Shown: positions 8,000 through 16,860 of the stretch, piece after piece
Layout: every line of letters begins with the position of its first letter
How positions within the stretch are numbered: the stretch's first letter is position 1
Program-made: the position numbers and the translations under genes
Source: an uncultured Flavobacterium sp.
GTDB lineage: Bacteria; Bacteroidota; Bacteroidia; Flavobacteriales; Flavobacteriaceae
Direction: 5' to 3'
Assembly: GCF_946481155.1 (NCBI RefSeq)
Contig: NZ_CAMLMK010000019.1
Coordinates: forward strand, 1-33,977
Length of the DNA: 33,977 bases
Notes under the pieces: generated by a model
What the model was told of the DNA's origin: nothing
Seen by the model: the letters and a program-made list of their open reading frames with translations, nothing else
Database searches by the model: none

Positions 8000-9224
8000 C
8001 CGTCCGTAGTGTTTCGATGAACATTGACAGATGCTCAATTTCAACATGGTCCATAACGATTATCTTATACCATTGGTTGGTATGATCATGTTTTTGCGGG
8101 ACGAGGTCAAATTTCTGCGCCACTGCCTCTGAAATACCTTCTGCCTTTATGGTTACTATATTCATGAAGGGATTCCTGAAATACCGTATTCCCAGCTGAT
8201 CCAATTGCCTGCAAAACCATTCCGTTCTCATTTGCAGGACACTGATTTTTTCAAACCAGGTATGCGCACCATAAGTAAACAGGATCATCCATACTGCTAC
8301 AGCATTGGCTCCGGAACGGCTACCACATAAAGTAAGGTCCATTCCCTCCACATACTCCGCCTCTTTTGTCAGTACATTTTCGATCAATCCTTTCCTGCAA
8401 ATAAAAATCCCTGTCCCGTATGGTGCCTGAAGCATCTTGTGGGCATCAATTGTTACAGAACTCACATACGGATTATCAAAATTCAGTTTACTTTCCGTAT
8501 TGCTGAAGGGATAAATAAAACCACCATACGCTGCATCCACATGCAATTTAAAGGGCATCCCCAATTGTTCGAAAATACAGGTATAAAGTGTTATATCATC
8601 CACAGAGCCAAACATGGTAGTTCCCATATTTGCTACTACAATAAAGTACTTCTTGCCTTTTTTACAGGCATCAGCAACAATGGACTCCAGCACAGGCTTT
8701 GCTATAGCACGGGTTTCAAAATCCACGGGAATCCGCAGCCAGTCGATCATCAAAAGATCAGCTCCTTTGGGGATGGAATAATGGGTATCCTCAGAAGCAA
8801 TAATGGCAATTTCGCTTATTGTGGCCCCAAAATTCTTGATAAAATAATTTCTGTATATCCACAGCGCCTGAATATTTGCCTCCGTTCCGCCTGGTGCGAT
8901 ATATCCATCGAAGCTGTCTTTGGGTGCTTTAAAAACATCGACCGCAATTACATTAAGTACTTCCCGTTCAATATCCTGTGTGCCTTTAAATGCTTTTTCG
9001 GAGGTACCTAAAGTATGGCAGCCTATGTGGTTGGGATTCGCGACAAAAGCCTGCAGTGTCGGGGAATCTTTTAGGAAGGGGGCATCGTCATTAAAAACCC
9101 GTCCGTCCAATTTAGAAGCTGGATATCCCAGGGACGGATCCTGTGCAAAATTTACATTTTTACCAAGTGCGTCTGTTATACGACACAGCCTTTCCTCCCT
9201 CGATAATTTTTTCCAATAATCCAT
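7977..9224 (-). CDS. PLP-dependent group II amino acid decarboxylase
   Basis: This 415-residue protein matches the group II (glutamate/tyrosine/aspartate decarboxylase) fold. It has PGGTEAN (111-117) for the PLP phosphate, DTHYS (H148, ring stacking), HVDAAYGGF (D230, pyridine nitrogen) and VTIDAHKM (K263, Schiff base). The length is typical. The substrate cannot be named; the sequence is closer in feel to MfnA/tyrosine decarboxylase types than to GadB. Such enzymes release CO2 and an amine and can consume protons during fermentation or acid stress. It is cytoplasmic and monocistronic, with its own promoter of the block's common design. The ATG at 9224 starts about 8 nt after the inferred transcription start. 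Confidence 0.87.
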   Translation of the reverse strand: MDYWKKLSREERLCRITDALGKNVNFAQDPSLGYPASKLDGRVFNDDAPFLKDSPTLQAFVANPNHIGCHTLGTSEKAFKGTQDIEREVLNVIAVDVFKAPKDSFDGYIAPGGTEANIQALWIYRNYFIKNFGATISEIAIIASEDTHYSIPKGADLLMIDWLRIPVDFETRAIAKPVLESIVADACKKGKKYFIVVANMGTTMFGSVDDITLYTCIFEQLGMPFKLHVDAAYGGFIYPFSNTESKLNFDNPYVSSVTIDAHKMLQAPYGTGIFICRKGLIENVLTKEAEYVEGMDLTLCGSRSGANAVAVWMILFTYGAHTWFEKISVLQMRTEWFCRQLDQLGIRYFRNPFMNIVTIKAEGISEAVAQKFDLVPQKHDHTNQWYKIIVMDHVEIEHLSMFIETLRTEKEAVPR

Positions 9225-9238
9225 AATAAATTTTCTAA

Positions 9239-9281
9239 CAAAATAAGAAGTATTAAAGCGAAGAAAATATGATGGAGGTTA
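9239..9281 (-). promoter_or_regulatory. Crp/Fnr-type operator (one mismatch) and -7 box of the PLP decarboxylase
   Basis: On the minus strand GTAA-cctcca-TCATATTT (core 9270-9281, centre 9275.5) has one mismatch from TGA-N6-TCA. It agrees with the Fnr-like gene's operator at 15 of 17 positions from the TGA through TCATATTT. TTATTTTG (plus CAAAATAA, 9239-9246) is a 7/8 match to TAnnTTTG, at exactly 36.5 nt. Inferred start of transcription about 9232. Confidence 0.6.
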
Positions 9282-9504
9282 CTTTTTACCAGTCACTTCT
9301 TTTACGGGATTTCTCTTTCTATTCTTCTTGGATTTGTAGTATGTGTTTTCTTAGTAATTAAAATACGTCTAAGAAGACATGAATAAATGCCATACGTTCT
9401 TTTTGTTTGCTTAAACTAATCTTTTAACAATTGATGTGGATTTTCCTTACATAAATTTTCTTCTCAATTAATAATTTTACTATTCACACTAATAGTTATA
9501 AGGA

Positions 9505-9627
9505 ATGATGACGATTTTTGAAAACTTTAGTCCGGGATTATTTATTTGGCAACTTCTTGTATTCTTAGGATTCCTGGCATCCATCTATTTGATAATTAAA
9601 CTATATCAGCACTTAAAAGATTCATAA
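9505..9627 (+). CDS. 40-residue membrane miniprotein
   Basis: An ATG-ATG start at 9505 opens a 40-codon frame ending in TAA at 9625-9627. It encodes a short polar head, one hydrophobic helix (about residues 11-32, GLFIWQLLVFLGFLAS onward) and a polar tail ending HLKDS. The GLFIWQ start resembles the N-terminus of F-type ATPase subunit b, and short proteins of this look occur in flavobacteria, but I cannot give a function. It stands alone between the decarboxylase and the surface-protein gene, with a good terminator about 50 nt downstream, which supports real expression. AAGGA lies right before the start (9500-9504), probably too close to act as a normal ribosome site. Confidence 0.6.
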   Translation: MMTIFENFSPGLFIWQLLVFLGFLASIYLIIKLYQHLKDS

Positions 9628-9674
9628 CAGCAGTATGCTGTGAATAAATTTTGACTTCTTTTTTAATTGGGCAG

Positions 9675-9714
9675 AAAGGGCATATAATTTTAGTATTATA
9701 TATATGCCCTTTTT
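9675..9714 (+). terminator. Hairpin terminator after the miniprotein gene
   Basis: AAAGGGCATATA (9675-9686) pairs with TATATGCCCTTT (9701-9712) around a 14-nt AT loop, and the right arm continues into a T-run to 9714. The perfect 12-bp stem and U-tract are those of an intrinsic terminator for the 40-residue gene. Confidence 0.8.
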
Positions 9715-10071
9715 ACAATTTATACGTTTTGAAAATCAATAATTTATAAAATTATTCGTAAATTAGATACTAAGAACTCAGATCATATAGCCTATTCAGT
9801 GCTTTTTAGTTAAAAAAAACATAACTTCCTTATTATCAATAATTTAATTATTAAATTCGACCGTTTATTGTAACTTTGCAAAAAGTAATATCAAAAAAGT
9901 TTAAATTTTTAGGATCTATTTAAAAGGATTTAATTTAATCGGGATCATTGGTATCATTTTTGTGATTTACACTAATGAAAAAAGAGAGTAATAAAAAATG
10001 ATTAAATCGGAGGTTACATAATTTTCTATAAATTTTTAGTTGCGCAAAATATGTAACGCAAATGTAGTTGT
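9715..10071 (+). promoter_or_regulatory. AT-rich promoter and long leader of the giant surface protein
   Basis: This gene-free stretch holds a perfect -7 box, TAACTTTG (9871-9878), followed by CA as is common in Bacteroidota; the inferred start of transcription is near 9884. No clear -33 TTG lies about 20 nt upstream. The leader would be about 190 nt to the ATG at 10072 or 260 nt to the ATG at 10147. Two AT-only palindromes lie upstream at 9738-9756 and 9838-9852. I see no riboswitch or convincing coding sequence here. Confidence 0.5.
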
Positions 10072-13000
10072 ATGAAAAAAAATTACCCAAATCTTGTCTT
10101 TTCTGAAAACCTTCAGAATACAAACCTTGCATGGTTAGGCATTGTTATGTCTAAAAGCCATAATTTCATTATAAGAACTTTTTTTATCAGTTGCTTATTG
10201 TTTCTGTTCTCCCAAAGTTCCTTGGGACAGGTTGCGAATTATAGTTTTGCACAATCTGCGGGAACCTATACTACTTTAACTACTCCAACTACAGTTCATG
10301 TTGCTACCTGGGATGACAACGTTGCTTCAGTAACTATTCCTTTTACATTTACATTTAACGGTACAGGTTACACCAGCTGTAATGTCAGCTCAAATGGTTT
10401 CATTACTTTCGGCGCCACAGCTCCAACAACAACAAACTTTACTCCAATATCAAATACAGCTACTTATTCCGGCGCCATTAGTGCATTAGGTAGAGATATC
10501 ATAAATAACGGATTTGATGTTACCTATAAAACCCTTGGATCAACTCCTAACCGTACTTTTGTGGTAGAATGGAAAAATGCCAGACGTTACAATAGCGGTG
10601 CTCAGGCTGGAGATTTCAACTTCCAGATAATTTTATCTGAAACCACAAATATAATTAATGTGGTTTATGGCGCATGTGCTTCCGCTTATGCGACGGATTT
10701 ACCTGCACAAGTAGGATTAAGAGGTGCTACAAATGCCGATTACAACAATAGAACCACTACAAATAACTGGCCTGCTTCAACTGCAGGAGGCGCAAATACG
10801 GCGACTTGTAATACCGGTGATGGCGCCGGTGAATTGCCAACAAATGGTTTAACCTATACTTGGTCGCCACCGGCCCCTCCAACTGTAACCGGTTTCGATA
10901 CTTCAAGCGGTTGTGTAGGCGGAACTATTACCATAAATGGAACAAATTTTACAGGAATCGTTGCTGCCAATGTAAAAATTGGAGGAACAGCAGTAAGTTC
11001 AATAACTTCGTTTACCAGTACACAAATCGTTGCGGTTATTGGCTCTGGGACGACTGGCACTATAGCAGTAACTACAGTAAATGGCACAGGCACAAGCGCG
11101 GGTACATTTACAGTTAACCCTTCACCGGCAAACCCCGCAAACCCGACGAGTAATTCACCCCAATGTGCTTCTCCGGGTGTAACTTTAACAAGAACGGGAA
11201 CACCTCCGGCGGGAGAAACCTGGTACTGGCAAACAACCGCAGGAGGAACAAGCACAGCAAACTCAGGCAGTACTTATGTAGTAACAACTTCTGGAACTTA
11301 TTATATCCGCTCTCAAAACAATACAACAGGATGCTGGAGTGCCGGGGCAGGAAGTCTCGCTGTCACCATTACTGCATCGATCAGCACGTTAGCAACAGTC
11401 CCATCACCTGCAAATGCAGCTACCGGGGTTTGTTATAGCGGCACCGGAGCCGTATCAAGTATATCCTGGACGGCAGCAGCCGGAGCAACATCTTATGATG
11501 TATATTTTGGCGCAGGAAGCTTGCCGGGTTCTATTACCGTAAATCAGGCAGGGACAACATATACCACAGGGACTTTAGCTGCCAACACAACCTATTATTG
11601 GAAGATTGTTCCAAGAAGTTCCTGTGGAGCAACTTCAGGCACTCCAGTAACATGGACATTTACAACTTCAGCAACTCCATGTTATTGTACGCCAACCGGT
11701 AACCTGAACTGTACTGTAAATGATTATATCAGTAATGTTACCCTAAATACTTTAAACAATACAACTACCTGCGGAGCGGGTGGTTACACATCATATGCAG
11801 CGACCGGAACTCAAACAACCACTGTATTTAAAGGTTCATCCCATACTTTAAGCCTTTCAGTAGGAGCCGGAACAGGAACCCATGGCGCAGGGGTTTGGAT
11901 TGATTTCAATCAAAACGGCTCTTTTTCAGATGCTGGGGAATTTACCCTTGTAAGCAATGCTATTAACCCCAGCACCACTACAACGGCATCGATTGCAATT
12001 CCTGCAGGGGCTACAAACGGACTCACTAAAATGCGTATTCGCTATGCCTATAATATTACCGTTGTTTCAGGATCTGGAATGAGCTGTACTATGGCAGGAA
12101 CTTATGGAGAAACTGAAGACTACACTATTACTGTAGCCGATCTTGTTGCTTGTACCACACCAACGGCGCAACCAACAGCATTACTACTTACACCTCCTGC
12201 AGGTGGAACTACAATGACGGGAAGCTTTACCGCTGCTTCACCGGCACCGGATGCTTACCTAGTAGTAATCAGTACATCTGCTTCAGCACCGACTCCGGTA
12301 AACGGCACGACTTATTCAATAGGTGGTGTTGTAGAAACTGGAGGATATAGCGTAGTGGATACGGATAGCAACACAACATTCTCAGCAACCGGCTTAACTC
12401 CCGGAACGCTGTATTATGTATATGTTTTTTCATATAATAATCTATGTTCCGGAGGTCCTTTATATTATACAACGAGTCCTTTAAACGGAAGTGCCACAAC
12501 TACAACAATAACACCGGGAGCCTATTGTACTGCAGCTACAACTGCAGCCAATAATACACTATATATCAACGATGTTGCCTTTTTAGGAACTTTGCAGGAC
12601 GTGACCAATTATGGTACCGGATTTTCAACAAGTCCGCTACCGGCGGGTTACCATGACTATACCGGCCTGGCTACAAAAAGTATTCAGGCACAAGGTGAAG
12701 GTATGAACATTTACGTAGGTGCACCAAGCAGAGGTCACTGGAAAGCATGGATCGACTGGAATAAAGATGGTGATTTTGTAGATACGGGCGAATTAGTCTA
12801 TAATTCAGGAAGTGTTGGTACTTCAACAACTACTTTTGGTTTTGTTATTCCTGCAACTACAGCACCCGGCAATTACAGAATACGTGTCAGAATATACAAT
12901 AGCCATAAAGGGGCCAGTGAATCCTATTCATTAGATTATACCCCTTGTGAAACTTTTGACAGTTATTCTTCCGGAGGAACATGGACAGAATACGGGGAAG

Positions 13001-15873
13001 CAGAGGATTATGAATTCACTGTCGTTTCAAGTTGCTCCGCTATTATAAAAACAGTTACCGGAGGTCAGGTTTGCGGAAGCGGAACAGTAAACTTAGCAGC
13101 AACAGGATCAGTAGGAACAACCAGTTATAAATGGTATGCCGCCGAAACAGGTGGTGTAGCTTTAGCAACAACTGGTACAGGAAGCTGGACTACTCCTAGC
13201 ATTTCAACAACAACAACCTATTACGTAACTGCCGACAATGGAAGTTGCGAGTCATTGGTTAGAACTGCCGTTATAGCAAAAGTAAACCCTATCCCTACTT
13301 TAACCTTCACACCTTCTGCTCCGGAAGTTTGCGGTGAGAATACCGTTCTTGCCTTAACCGCTTCTGGTGACGTAGAAAAAACGTACTTGGTTGACGAAGA
13401 TTTTGAATCAGGATCTTTAGGAGTTCTCTCCAATACCAACATCGTAAGCAATGGAGCAACATTAGATGCTAAATCCATGTGGCAAAACCGCACCAGCACA
13501 TTTGTACCGGCTCAACAAGTTTGGTTCCCGGCGATTTCGTCAGGTTTCGGAACAAATAAATTTGCAGTAGCAACTTCCGATATTGGCGCTTATACAACGC
13601 ACAATGCGCTCGTTTCGCCTACTGTAAATTCAACTAATTTCTTAGACTTAACATTGAGTTTCAGAATTTATTTCTCTGCTTATTTGGACGGAATTACACC
13701 AACACAGGATTATGTAGCTGTTGAAGTAAATGACGGCTCCGGCTGGACTGCGTTGACTACGTATACTACAGATCAGGGAATTGGTACTAAATTCGTTACC
13801 AAAACATTTGACATGGCGGCCTACATCAATAAAACAAACCTTCAGTTTAGAATCCGCTATTACGGAGAATGGACAGACGGCTTAGCGGTAGATGATATTG
13901 AATTGTATGGCAACAAGCCTCTTAGCACAGCTTTTAACTGGACCGGAACTTCTTTACCTGACGCTTACACCGATGCTGCTACTACAATTCCTTATGTTAC
14001 CGGAACTCCTCTAGTGACTGTATATGTTAAACCAACCCTGGCACAGTTAGAACAAGGCACTTACACTTTTACAGCAAGCGCAATTTTATCAAATGGCTGC
14101 TCTGCGAGTACTCCAATTACGATAACTAATAAATCGAAAATCTGGAAAGGTGCAGTTAGTACCGATTGGAATGATGCTAACAACTGGTCTCCCGTGGGTA
14201 TCCCTTCTTCAAGTACTTGTGTAATCGTTCCTGACAACACAATAATTTCAGGAAGTGCTTATGATGCCTATGCTAAGAACGTTACCGTAAAAAATACCGG
14301 TAATTTGGAATTACAATCAGGAAACAACTTAACAATCACCGATTGGATAAACGTGGATTCAGGAGGTATATTTAATATTAAAAACACAGGAAGTCTTGTG
14401 CAGATAAACAATATTGCAAATACCGGTATCATGAACATGGAGCGTATTTCACAACCAATGTACCGTCTTGACTATACTTATTGGAACTCACCGGTAACTG
14501 CTGCTTCAGCATTTACATTGGGCAACCTGAGCAACACTCCGTACTTATATAGCTATACGCCAACGCAAGCAGGAGGAAATGGAACATGGACAGGACAAAA
14601 TGCAGGTACAACGATGGCGCCCACAAAAGGATACATCGCCCGTGCTCCATCAAATTTCCCAAGTACAGGGCCTAAACAAACCAAAACCGTTAATTTCATC
14701 GGAACACCGAACAATGGAGATATCAATATGCCGATTTCAAAAGGAACAAATGCAAACATTGGAACTTCCGTTGGTGGTGCTATCATTACAGATGCCGATG
14801 ATGAATGGAATTTAATCGGAAACCCTTATCCGTCAGCTATTGACATTGTAAGCTTCCTAAATCACCCATCAAATACACCTGTAATAGACGGAACTGTATA
14901 TTTATGGACACACAATACAGCGCCTTCTGCAGCGACGGTTGATCCTTTCTACGGAAATTACGTATATAACTATACTATTAATGACTATGCTACAGTCAAC
15001 TCTTTGGGAGGAACGACAACTGCGGCTTCAGGAGGAACAGCACCTTCAAGATATATAGCAGCAGGACAGGCGTTTTTCATCAGCGCTGATGATGCAATGG
15101 CAAACGGAACTACCGCAAATGTGGTGTTCAATAACAGCATGCGTATTACGAACAACAACAACAATTTCATGAGATCCGAGACTGACAGCCACATCCCGCA
15201 AGGAACTTCTCAAAGACTATGGCTAAACTTATCAAACAACAACGGCGGTTTCAGCCAGATATTGGTAGGTTATGCTTCCGGAGCAACGCTTGGCTGGGAC
15301 AGAGGATTTGACGGAGAATCATTGGCAGGTAATGCAGTAAATCTTTATTCGTTGGCAGCTGATAAAAAATTAACGATCCAGGGACGTCCTTGGCCATTTG
15401 TTCAGGAAGATCTTGTTCCGCTTGGATTTAAAGCTACTGCCCAGAATAGTTATACCATTGGTATTGATCATCTTGATGCACAGTTCAACACTCAGAACAT
15501 CTATTTACAGGACAATTTACTGAATGTAATTCACAACCTTAAGTTAGCTCCGTACAGCTTTACTTCTGCAGCAGGAACTTTCGACAACCGATTTGTATTA
15601 CGCTATACAGAAAACACGCTAAGCAATGATGATTTCACTGCTATGGAAAATTCAGTATTCGTTTTTAAAAACGGAAAAGTAAATGTTAAATCGACTATTG
15701 AGCTAATAAACAAAGTAACCGTATTTGATTTATTAGGAAGAACAGTTGCAACTTATACTGATGTAAATGCCAACGAATTTGAGTTGAAAACTCTGGCTCC
15801 AACTACAAAAACATTGCTTATTAAAATAGAACTTGAAAATGGTGTGATAGTTAACAAGAAGATTATTTTCTAA
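10072..15873 (+). CDS. Giant multidomain T9SS-exported surface protein with GEVED, Ig-like and FnIII-like modules
   Basis: The frame encodes 1,933 residues. A classical signal peptide (positively charged start, FIIRTFFISCLLFLFSQSS, cut near LGQ) begins only at the internal ATG at 10147, so that is probably the true start (1,908 residues). Modules by eye, numbered from 10072: a beta-rich N-terminal domain (about 53-255), TIG-like (266-348), Ig-like with paired cysteines (349-435), FnIII-like (441-533), GEVED (543-688), FnIII-like (693-813), a second GEVED ending YGEAEDYEFTV (821-983), Ig-like (986-1102), a DEDFESGSLG jelly-roll (1106-1281), a WKGAVSTDWNDANNW segment (from 1357) and a type A T9SS sorting tail (about 1856-1933, VFDLLGRTV...NKKIIF). 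GEVED domains are typical of Bacteroidota surface proteins. Likely an adhesin or matrix protein; no enzymatic motif seen. Strong Thr/Ser/Gly/Ala bias. Confidence 0.88.
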   Translation: MKKNYPNLVFSENLQNTNLAWLGIVMSKSHNFIIRTFFISCLLFLFSQSSLGQVANYSFAQSAGTYTTLTTPTTVHVATWDDNVASVTIPFTFTFNGTGYTSCNVSSNGFITFGATAPTTTNFTPISNTATYSGAISALGRDIINNGFDVTYKTLGSTPNRTFVVEWKNARRYNSGAQAGDFNFQIILSETTNIINVVYGACASAYATDLPAQVGLRGATNADYNNRTTTNNWPASTAGGANTATCNTGDGAGELPTNGLTYTWSPPAPPTVTGFDTSSGCVGGTITINGTNFTGIVAANVKIGGTAVSSITSFTSTQIVAVIGSGTTGTIAVTTVNGTGTSAGTFTVNPSPANPANPTSNSPQCASPGVTLTRTGTPPAGETWYWQTTAGGTSTANSGSTYVVTTSGTYYIRSQNNTTGCWSAGAGSLAVTITASISTLATVPSPANAATGVCYSGTGAVSSISWTAAAGATSYDVYFGAGSLPGSITVNQAGTTYTTGTLAANTTYYWKIVPRSSCGATSGTPVTWTFTTSATPCYCTPTGNLNCTVNDYISNVTLNTLNNTTTCGAGGYTSYAATGTQTTTVFKGSSHTLSLSVGAGTGTHGAGVWIDFNQNGSFSDAGEFTLVSNAINPSTTTTASIAIPAGATNGLTKMRIRYAYNITVVSGSGMSCTMAGTYGETEDYTITVADLVACTTPTAQPTALLLTPPAGGTTMTGSFTAASPAPDAYLVVISTSASAPTPVNGTTYSIGGVVETGGYSVVDTDSNTTFSATGLTPGTLYYVYVFSYNNLCSGGPLYYTTSPLNGSATTTTITPGAYCTAATTAANNTLYINDVAFLGTLQDVTNYGTGFSTSPLPAGYHDYTGLATKSIQAQGEGMNIYVGAPSRGHWKAWIDWNKDGDFVDTGELVYNSGSVGTSTTTFGFVIPATTAPGNYRIRVRIYNSHKGASESYSLDYTPCETFDSYSSGGTWTEYGEAEDYEFTVVSSCSAIIKTVTGGQVCGSGTVNLAATGSVGTTSYKWYAAETGGVALATTGTGSWTTPSISTTTTYYVTADNGSCESLVRTAVIAKVNPIPTLTFTPSAPEVCGENTVLALTASGDVEKTYLVDEDFESGSLGVLSNTNIVSNGATLDAKSMWQNRTSTFVPAQQVWFPAISSGFGTNKFAVATSDIGAYTTHNALVSPTVNSTNFLDLTLSFRIYFSAYLDGITPTQDYVAVEVNDGSGWTALTTYTTDQGIGTKFVTKTFDMAAYINKTNLQFRIRYYGEWTDGLAVDDIELYGNKPLSTAFNWTGTSLPDAYTDAATTIPYVTGTPLVTVYVKPTLAQLEQGTYTFTASAILSNGCSASTPITITNKSKIWKGAVSTDWNDANNWSPVGIPSSSTCVIVPDNTIISGSAYDAYAKNVTVKNTGNLELQSGNNLTITDWINVDSGGIFNIKNTGSLVQINNIANTGIMNMERISQPMYRLDYTYWNSPVTAASAFTLGNLSNTPYLYSYTPTQAGGNGTWTGQNAGTTMAPTKGYIARAPSNFPSTGPKQTKTVNFIGTPNNGDINMPISKGTNANIGTSVGGAIITDADDEWNLIGNPYPSAIDIVSFLNHPSNTPVIDGTVYLWTHNTAPSAATVDPFYGNYVYNYTINDYATVNSLGGTTTAASGGTAPSRYIAAGQAFFISADDAMANGTTANVVFNNSMRITNNNNNFMRSETDSHIPQGTSQRLWLNLSNNNGGFSQILVGYASGATLGWDRGFDGESLAGNAVNLYSLAADKKLTIQGRPWPFVQEDLVPLGFKATAQNSYTIGIDHLDAQFNTQNIYLQDNLLNVIHNLKLAPYSFTSAAGTFDNRFVLRYTENTLSNDDFTAMENSVFVFKNGKVNVKSTIELINKVTVFDLLGRTVATYTDVNANEFELKTLAPTTKTLLIKIELENGVIVNKKIIF

Positions 15874-15898
15874 AAAGAAATAAAACTAAACAATAAAA

Positions 15899-15936
15899 TG
15901 CCCTCAAAAAGTCAGACACTATTTGGGGGTATTTTT
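15899..15936 (+). terminator. Intrinsic terminator of the surface-protein gene
   Basis: TGCCCTCAAA (15899-15908) pairs with TTTGGGGGTA (15922-15931) with two G-T wobbles, followed by TTTTT (15932-15936). It lies 26 nt after the stop codon and before the convergent repressor gene. Confidence 0.75.
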
Positions 15937-15963
15937 ATGAAAACACCTTAAGAAAGACCCTCC

Positions 15964-16740
15964 TTATCCTCTTTTGGCAAACTCAGTTTTCAACGCAGAA
16001 AAATCATTCCGCAACCCCTGAAGGATATCTTTCACACTCATTACGCCGTCATCATTCGGTTCAAACTCTTTGGTTGCGATACTACAGGCATATTCCCATA
16101 TTTCAATGATTTCCGAAGCTTTGATTTCATAGGGCTGATACACCGTATTATCAGAATTTGCCATTAGCGCATTTTTTCCGTTTTTATTCAGTCGCTTGTA
16201 AACGATGCCCTGATTTTTGGTTATAAGGACATACGTTTTTCCATCCATCACATCTCCAAGATTTTCCACATATTTTCCCACCACAAAAGAACCTTCCTTA
16301 TGTGGCGGCATCGAATCTCCGGTAACGGGAAACGCCCTGTATTTTCCATTGCGCAAAAAAGGCAGGGAAATATGTTGCAGGCTTTCAATAAACTCAGGAT
16401 CGCCATACCCGGAAAGATAACCTGCTTGTGCTTTAATGGGAACAATTTCAATTTTATTCTCGCCTTCGCTATCCACGGTTATCGGTAATAAGATCCTGTT
16501 ATCGCCTAATTTCAGTAAGTCATCCAGCGGTACTTTCCGCACATCGACCGACAATAAAAGATCAATGCTGATATGAAAATACTGGGCAATCTTCTTCAAG
16601 ATGTCATAAGGCGGCTCCGAACTCCCGTCTTCGTATTTTACATAGCGCCCACGGGTTATAGCAAGGCCTTCCGCAAGTTTTTCCTGGGAAATATTCTTCT
16701 TTAACCGCAGGCTTCGGATGTTATCAGAAAATAAAGACAT
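15964..16740 (-). CDS. XRE-family repressor with LexA-like S24 self-cleavage domain
   Basis: The 258-residue protein has an N-terminal helix-turn-helix of the XRE type (about 6-65, NISQEKLAEGLAITRGRYVKYE) and a C-terminal S24/LexA domain. That domain shows the Ala-Gly scissile bond (A106-G107 in KAQAGYL), nucleophile S143 (TGDSMPPH) and general-base K182 (VYKRL). This architecture belongs to phage CI/LexA-like repressors that cleave themselves when RecA is activated. The gene is divergent from a Y-family polymerase, DnaE-type polymerase and AlkB, so I infer it represses that cassette and itself until DNA damage. A 17-bp perfect palindrome lies across its predicted transcription start. A C-terminal extension (about 230-258) is lysine- and glutamate-rich. 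Confidence 0.88.
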   Translation of the reverse strand: MSLFSDNIRSLRLKKNISQEKLAEGLAITRGRYVKYEDGSSEPPYDILKKIAQYFHISIDLLLSVDVRKVPLDDLLKLGDNRILLPITVDSEGENKIEIVPIKAQAGYLSGYGDPEFIESLQHISLPFLRNGKYRAFPVTGDSMPPHKEGSFVVGKYVENLGDVMDGKTYVLITKNQGIVYKRLNKNGKNALMANSDNTVYQPYEIKASEIIEIWEYACSIATKEFEPNDDGVMSVKDILQGLRNDFSALKTEFAKRG

Positions 16741-16748
16741 AACGATTT

Positions 16749-16805
16749 TGTTATAATTTATAACAGCAAATATATTAAATTTTGTTACAAACAGTACTAA
16801 TTTTG
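16749..16805. promoter_or_regulatory. Divergent SOS-type promoters with palindromic operator candidates
   Basis: TGTTATAATTTATAACA (16749-16765) is a perfect 8+1+8 palindrome. Just beyond it, CAAATATA (16767-16774) is a perfect minus-strand -7 box (TATATTTG) for the repressor, so the palindrome covers the inferred start near 16760. A second perfect palindrome, TTTGTTACAAA (16781-16791), sits where both promoters would have upstream contacts. The plus-strand -7 box is TAATTTTG (16798-16805), start about 16811, for the polymerase operon. An inverted copy of half of it, TTTGTAAC, recurs at 16830-16837. These are the natural candidate sites for the XRE-S24 repressor. Confidence 0.6.
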
Positions 16806-16860
16806 TAAAAGAAAATAATCGCTTTATTATTTGTAACGCAATCTAAAAGAGTAACTTAAG

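Noticed and set aside
8439..9011. 190-codon open frame on the plus strand
   Set aside because: It lies fully antisense to the PLP decarboxylase, whose catalytic motifs are intact, and its product has no recognisable domain or biased composition of a real protein.
9738..9852. Two AT-only palindromes (9738-9756 and 9838-9852) starting exactly 100 bp apart upstream of the surface-protein promoter
   Set aside because: They contain no G or C, so chance occurrence in this AT-rich gap is likely; no supporting gene context.
10854..11255. 133-codon open frame on the minus strand within the surface-protein gene
   Set aside because: Its Val/Pro/Ala-rich product is what the complement of Thr/Gly/Ala-rich repeats gives; there is no promoter or known domain.
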